This document shows, piece by piece, positions 58,964 through 64,000 of a DNA stretch of 64,000 nt; position 1 is the first letter of the stretch; every line of letters starts with the position of its first letter. This DNA is from Aspidiotus rigidus (Eukaryota > Arthropoda > Insecta > Hemiptera > Diaspididae): the NCBI GenBank assembly GCA_035079385.1, contig JAVHKY010000054.1:5991501-6055500 (forward strand), written 5' to 3'. The notes below the pieces were generated by a model, which was not told where the DNA came from, ran no database searches, and saw only the letters and a list, made by a program, of their open reading frames with translations. The position numbers were made by a program, and so were the translations under genes.

Positions 58964-59572
58964 TTACCGATGCGCAATGAAATTGAAGCCATATTCAAAG
59001 ATGAAGGTGATGGAGTACGACCATTGGATCGTGGTACCCAAATTCAATCGAGAGATGTGACACTTGTGAATCTTTATCGATCCCAGATCCATCAGGTTAT
59101 TTCGGTTGGGATCCGACGTTAATTTGTGTTGACAGATCAACGCACGCGGATTAAATACAAATGTTTACTTTTTGATCGACCAAACACGTTCATGTCATTT
59201 TTGTAGAGTGGAAGATTAACACACCGATTTGCAGTCGACGCTTACTGTAAGATGGAACCTAACAGAGTGCAGCAATTTATTCCTGGGAACTGACAAGATT
59301 TGCGAGTATAGATCTACACAAAGTTCTATATTATTACATGCATAGTCAGTTCAAAGAGGACAATCAAGGTACAATGGGAAGAAAAATTATTTTTGGGATA
59401 TGCTCGATCTATAACCGAAAGATTTCAAGATGCCGTGACGATTGTAACAATGAAAACAAGTCCAAAACGACCGGAAATTACCAAACAATTAGAACCATAT
59501 GAAACCGTGACGGCACGTCCAGCTGTGCTGAATTTCTACATGAGTGTAATCATTGAACTGGAGGGTGAGTGA
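58964..59572 (+). pseudogene. Helitron Rep/helicase N-terminal remnant
   Basis: Three plus-strand segments line up in the order of the Helitron-like N-terminal domain. First, MRNEIEAIFKDEGDGVRPLD followed by IQSRDVTLVNL (58964-59120). Second, GRLTHRFAVDAYCKMEPNRV (from 59210). Third, RFQDAVTIVTMKTSP then RPEITKQLEPYETVTARPAV (59417-59572). These correspond to the family's entry segment, its GRLFxQxxVDxYxKxE box, and its QDAMxIV...PEI...L.P....RPDL box. Between the last two parts the normal Phe-Thr-Cys-Asn-Pro core is deleted. Stops and frame changes separate the segments. The Rep nuclease tyrosines and the helicase are absent. Confidence 0.65.
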
Positions 59573-61694
59573 GTGATTGCCCATGATTATCGGATGCAGG
59601 GATGATAACGAGTCGGCAAGAATGAGGAATTTAAGGTCAATTTTGCTGCAGACATGGCTGAGCTGTTGAGCCCCAGTGGGTTGTAGATAGTGGCTGTATT
59701 TTTCCTTTATTAGGATTACTCATGTAGTACCTTGAATATGTCTTTACAAAGACGCAGTTTGCTCAATTCAGTTCCAGTAATATAGCGATGTACAAAATTG
59801 TCCTTCTTCTCATACGAGGTTATGTACGTACCTCACTTCAGTTTGAGTAATGGAAATGAAAATAGTCATAAATACAATATCATCATCGTGTCTCGTGTGG
59901 AGAGTCGGAGAATAAATGATTTCGTAATATTCCCCAGGGAGAAATCTAGCAACACGAGACGAACTGTTAACCAATATTAGTGTACACTCTTTGGGCAAAC
60001 AACTCCATAAATCAGAGACCCCAACGCTATCGAAGTGGTGAAACGCAATAGACTATGATACGCTAAAATAAAATCAACAGAAAGCGTGGAAATAGGTTGA
60101 TTGAAATTATCATTTAATAAAAGAAGTATCGTGTATCGTATATTATTTTCCGTAACAGAATAAAAATGGCAATGGCAAAGGAAAAAAAGGAAAAGAAAAA
60201 CGAAAAGCGATGCGAAAGAATGAACCGAATTTGATCCCTCAGCTGTTTCCGGCGATATAAGCCGATACACATAGAGAGCGAGGACGACGATGAAAAGACT
60301 AAGCAAAAAAATAAAGAAAAAAGAGGAAGATGAAGCAGGCACTACAACATTGACAACACGCGAATGCGAAAAAATAAAAAGAAAACCTAGTGCAGCAACA
60401 TTTCCTATTCGGAAGAAAACCTAACGCAACTGATACGGAATTTTCTAGAAGAAAAGAAATAAACAAGATACTTACACTCGCCTGAACACATTTTTTCGTG
60501 AAATAAGAAGTTGGGAAATCGTTTTCTTTTATCTGTCGCTGGCTGTAGAAGAGAGTGCATGGTGCCGAGGTATACAAGTATACAGTGTAAATACTTGTAT
60601 CTCGATGGACTGTCATTCGGGAATGGTACGACGCGGGAATAGAAAAACTATAAGAAACGTAAACTTGATAAATACTCCACGGACAGAATAACGAGCTACT
60701 GTACAGTAGGTTAGACGCTTTTATTTCATTTATTTATTAGAATAGATAGATCATGTTGTAAATTGAATTTATTTTTTCTTCTTCGATAAAACATGATTCT
60801 TATATTGGCGTTTACCCTTCGCCGGTCTTTCACCTCCTGCGCTCTGCTGTACAGTATGTTGGTGACTGCCAATTTTCGAGTTTGAAGTGGACAAATCGCA
60901 GACACTAAAATTTTGGCAAATGTTCTAAAGCGAGGCGAAGGAGTTGGAAGAACATTCTGAATGTTACGTCGGATTGATTTCGAAATGTATTTCAAAAATA
61001 AATCTCTTTCTTCAATTGTTATCAATTCACCTTACCCCTTGATGTTCATAGAGAAATCATGAGTGCCTAATTATTGTATATTTGAATTAGAAGGTCGGTT
61101 GTTTTTTTAATTTGGAAAATGAAAACAGGCATTCGACTCGATTTCGTGAGAAAAGTAGAAAGGCACCTCTACTATATTATAATATGTTACGACTACTCCG
61201 TAATCTTAGATTCATTCACGATTTCCGGCCTGAAAGCCAACTATATCATTCTTACGTGTGCGTATGAGATCGTGGTTCTACGACCTTCACCCGTTGTTTT
61301 ACCATTGCGAGCGTCTGAATTCTTACAGTTACTGTATAAGAGTCGGCTCGCAAACCCTAGAAAGGGCGAAAGAATACAGAATAAACGAGGAGTTGACGGT
61401 AGCACCACTTTTTCAATCTAATTATAAAACGGAAGAGGGACATGTTACTAGCCTCTCCCTCTTAGTCGTTTCAGAGGGAGGAGGCCGAGCGTATAAGAAA
61501 AACGACGGCTTCCTTGACGAAGTTAAACGAGGAGCGCAGGGAACCTGTTCTAGGGGTTGAAAGATAACACCCGATATGTTCGCACTAGAATAGCCCCTTT
61601 AAGTAACTAGACATGCAACGCCTCATACACTAGTTGGCTTAGCCCCTTTATTGAGCCAAATATGCAATACTTCAAACACTATACGTCCCCTCTA
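59573..61694. other. No recognisable gene
   Basis: No family resemblance in the short frames (59810-59998, 59977-60342, 60299-60616, 61119-61560). A-rich and lysine-coding tracts occur around 60180-60440. Confidence 0.35.
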
Positions 61695-61759
61695 ACGACG
61701 ACATACTCAACGATTAAAACGTACGGAGTAATTTGAATAGAGCCACAGAAATGAAAATA

Positions 61760-61799
61760 CACCGGAGCGCTTTCGATTAAAAAACCATTGTCAACGGGG
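61760..61799 (-). ncRNA. Hammerhead-ribozyme-like motif, Penelope C
   Basis: On the minus strand: stem I CCG/CGG, core TTGACAA, stem II GGTT-TTTT-AATC, GAAA, stem III AGCGCT, then C. Positions 3 and 8 are T and A. Confidence 0.5.
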
Positions 61800-61839
61800 A
61801 CGTGAAAGCAACTGAACGAACTTCGGCCGACAACAAGAA

Positions 61840-62412
61840 CTACCGAGGAGGACATGACTGAACTAGCGAGTCATCACAATGTGAATCATACTCGTCAACT
61901 AATTCAATCAAACCCTCATCAGGTATGTACCTGTTCAGCACATTTAGGTTATCGTTATTCAGATGGCGAATAATTTCGATGTGTTCTAGCGCGGTACGTT
62001 TGAAAGCCGAGGACTCTCTATGGAGGAGGGACTCAGATCCCTCTATGAAACCATGGCCAGTGGTAATAAGATGGTCCGCAAATGCCGAATCACACAATTT
62101 CTTCTTTTCCCACGCCTTCCTATGCTCATCTATTCTAATTTTGAGCTGACGTCCAGTCTCGCCTATATAGATTCCATTACAATCACTACACTCAATTTCG
62201 TAAACCCCGCTTCTTTCGACCAGTGGGATGGGGTCCTTTAACTTAACGAAGAAGCTTTTCACAGTGTTAAGATTGTAAAACACTGGCCGAAACCCAAATG
62301 GGCGGAGGACACGACCTAATTGGGAAGAGAATTTCCCCAAAAACGGAAGCCTAATCCAACGTTTCCTACTATCTGACGCTGGATTACGGGGGAGGGAGGT
62401 AGTGGAATCAAG
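61840..62412 (-). pseudogene. Inverted GIY-YIG endonuclease fragment of Penelope C
   Basis: An open minus-strand frame of about 190 codons from LDSTTSLPRNP to the stop at 61840. It carries LGKFSSQLGRVLRPFG, GVYEIECSDCNGIYIGETGR, IDEHRKAWEKKK and SAFADHLITTGHG. The Cys pair, Arg and EH pair are intact. It is the C-terminal domain only, with no start codon of its own, and is present because the element begins with an inverted partial copy. Against the sense copy downstream it differs at a few residues (GETGR versus GKTGR, CDSAF versus GDSAF). Confidence 0.85.
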
Positions 62413-62421
62413 GCGTCCGCG

Positions 62422-62654
62422 ATACCCCCCTCCCTCGTATAAATGATCTGGCTTTTGAGGTGATTAAGAGGATCAAGAGGAAGGTCAGGGAGGAGGGCTT
62501 AACCATAACTAAGGCTGATAAAGGGAATGCCATTGTCGTTATGGATAAGTCCTCTTACGTCTCCAAGGTCTATGACGTTCTCGACCAGTGTGGCGCCAAG
62601 GAAAATGCGGATTTCAATTTTCCAATCACGTCAAAGAAGTTAGACGTGTTATAA
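62422..62654 (+). pseudogene. Penelope C, N-terminal side of the RT before a frameshift
   Basis: Reads VRDTPLPRINDLAFEVIKRI, then LTITKADKGNAIVVMDKSSY and VSKVYDVLDQCGAKENADFN, followed by a shift near 62625 relative to the downstream frame. By comparison with element B, one base appears to be missing. The GTG at 62460 is not a start; the true N-terminus is cut away by the 5' inversion junction. Confidence 0.85.
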
Positions 62655-64000
62655 ACACTTGTGAATTCATTATTAAGACCCCTAAGCTTAAAAGGATGCT
62701 TCTTGAGCCCAATCCAGTGCCGCCCCTCTTGTACAGGCTACCTAAGGTTCATAAGAGGGACACCCCGATGCGGCCGGTCGTTTCTTTCGTGTCTTCCCCC
62801 ACGTACTTCTTGGCGAAATTTTTGGACCGTTGGTTCAAATCTAGAGTGGAATTTGAGTCATCCTACTCTGTGAAGAATTCGGTCTCTTTGGCTAATAAGC
62901 TTAAGGATGCCATTCTTCCGCCTGATTCAACCCTATGCTCCTTTGACGTTGTCGGCTTATTTCCGAGTATCCCTAGAGCTACTGCCATGCAACATATGGA
63001 AGACCTTTTGATCCAATCTAATATCTGTCACGAAGAGTTTACAGAATTTTTTAATTTACTCAATATTTGTTGGTCTCCCAACTTTTGCAAATTTGAAGGC
63101 AAATTTTTCGAATTTCCTGAGGAGGTAGGTATTCCTATTGGCTCTCCTCTGGGTTCCCTAATTTCGGAGGTTTTCATGTCTAAATTTGAGCTTGATCTCT
63201 TTTCCTCTGGTCAGGGGTTTTTGGGTCATATATATTATTGGCACAGGTACGTCGACGATGTGTTCTGTTTGTGGACCGGTCAACGGGATCTCCTTTTGGA
63301 GTTTCTCAGGTATCTTAACAGTTTACATCCATCCATCAAATTTACGTTAGAAGTAGGCGGTTCATCTATAAATTTTTTGGACCTTACTATCTCTAATAGA
63401 GAAGGTGCCCACGAATTCGCCATTTTTAGAAAAGATACCTCGACCGATATTACTGTCCACGGCAGATCTGTCTGCCCGGTTGCTCACAAATATGCCGGTT
63501 TTAATAGCTATATCCACCGGTTGACGAGTATTCCATTAGGTCAGCTCGCTTTTCAACAGGAGCTTTTGACTATAAAGAACTTGGCCGGAGTGAACGAGAT
63601 CAGCTTGGATATTGACTTGATGGTCCATAGGAAATTGACTCGGAAATGCCTTGATTCCACTACCTCCCTCCCCCGTAATCCAGCGTCAGATAGTAGGAAA
63701 CGTTGGATTAGGCTTCCGTTTTTGGGGAAATTTTCTTCCCAATTAGGTCGTGTCCTCCGCCCATTTGGGTTTCGGCCAGTGTTTTACAATCTGAACACTG
63801 TAAAAAGCTTGTTCGTTAAGTTAAAGGACCCCATCCCACTGGTCGAAAGAAGCGGGGTTTACAAAATTGAGTGTAATGATTGTAATGGAATTTATATAGG
63901 CAAGACTGGACGTCAGCTCAAAATTAGAATAGATGAGCATAGGAAGGCGTGGGAAAAGAAGAAATTGGGTGATTCGGCTTTTGCGGACCATCTTATTACC
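62627..64000 (+). CDS. Penelope C RT-GIY-YIG, open 458 codons to the window edge (partial)
   Basis: I followed this frame codon by codon and met no stop before base 64000. It holds the complete palm: HVKEVRRVINTCEF, PNPVPPLLYRLPKVH, MRPVVSFVSSPTYFLAKFLD, SFDVVGLFPSIPRATA, PIGSPLGSLISEVFM, the catalytic box HRYVDDVF with both Asp, KFTLEVGGSSINFLDL, then LPFLGKFSS and the GIY-YIG domain GVYKIECNDC, GIYIGKTGRQ, IDEHRKAW, SAFADHLIT. Reverse transcription and target nicking would be its roles. The glutamate after YIG is Lys here (GKTG), a change not shared by the inverted copy. It is the best-preserved Penelope coding frame in the window, though 5'-truncated. Confidence 0.9.

Larger units (their letters stand above)
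61695..64000 (+). mobile_element. Penelope-like element C, runs off the window
   Basis: Begins with an inverted copy of its own 3' part (about 61695-62414), then switches to the sense strand at VRDTPLPRINDL. The inverted part is much longer (~715 bp) than in elements A and B and includes the whole GIY-YIG coding region. The sense strand continues as RT and endonuclease to the last base of the window, so the 3' end and any target duplication are not visible. Its terminal repeat matches the 50.6-kb palindrome. Confidence 0.9.

Overview
This is eukaryotic DNA, most likely from an invertebrate and plausibly an arthropod. It is AT-rich and gene-poor, and long non-coding stretches alternate with dense transposon debris. 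I found no host gene I could support, no tRNA or rRNA gene, and no bacterial-style gene organisation. The arthropod suggestion rests on the mix of elements: GIY-YIG Penelope-like elements, RTE-type LINEs, Buster/ZBED-like hAT, a SWIM-bearing transposase remnant, Helitron debris, foldbacks and long (CT)n. It is an inference. All repeat comparisons were made by eye.

Layout. 1-6 kb: degenerate short direct repeats, a 1.8-kb terminal-inverted-repeat (TIR) element (1157-2957), and a non-coding element bounded by two near-identical 124-bp direct repeats (3437-5884). 6-13 kb: microsatellites, a hAT-type MITE (9887-10456), and an apparently intact hAT transposon (10641-13144) with perfect TIRs, a perfect 8-bp target duplication and a full transposase gene. 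13-19 kb: mostly unrecognised DNA with copies of a dispersed repeat. 19.2-24.9 kb: two Penelope-like elements (A and B), each beginning with an inverted copy of its own 3' end. 26.4 kb: about 190 bp of pure (CT)n.

28.5-36.9 kb: a Penelope fragment abuts a ~7.8-kb interval bounded by inverted repeats and containing a SWIM-finger (Mutator-like) transposase remnant. Two LINEs lie inside this interval: a short 3' scrap on + and a nearly full-length RTE-like element on - (ORF1, endonuclease and reverse transcriptase, with a mutated RT active site). 36.9-42.3 kb: two minisatellites and a long-TIR element around a decayed, intron-containing cysteine-rich gene. 44.3-45.7 kb: a 1.43-kb palindrome with no spacer. 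49.5-52.3 kb: a cluster of MITEs and nested palindromes, including a Penelope terminal-repeat palindrome. 59.0-59.6 kb: a Helitron Rep/helicase remnant. 61.7-64 kb: a third Penelope element (C), whose RT-endonuclease frame is open for 458 codons and runs off the window.

Most notable observation: five Penelope terminal-repeat sites, from different subfamilies, can be folded into a hammerhead-ribozyme layout. Stems I and III covary, GAAA and the U-H cleavage position are kept, and the canonical C3-G8 core pair is replaced by U3-A8 in four of the five.
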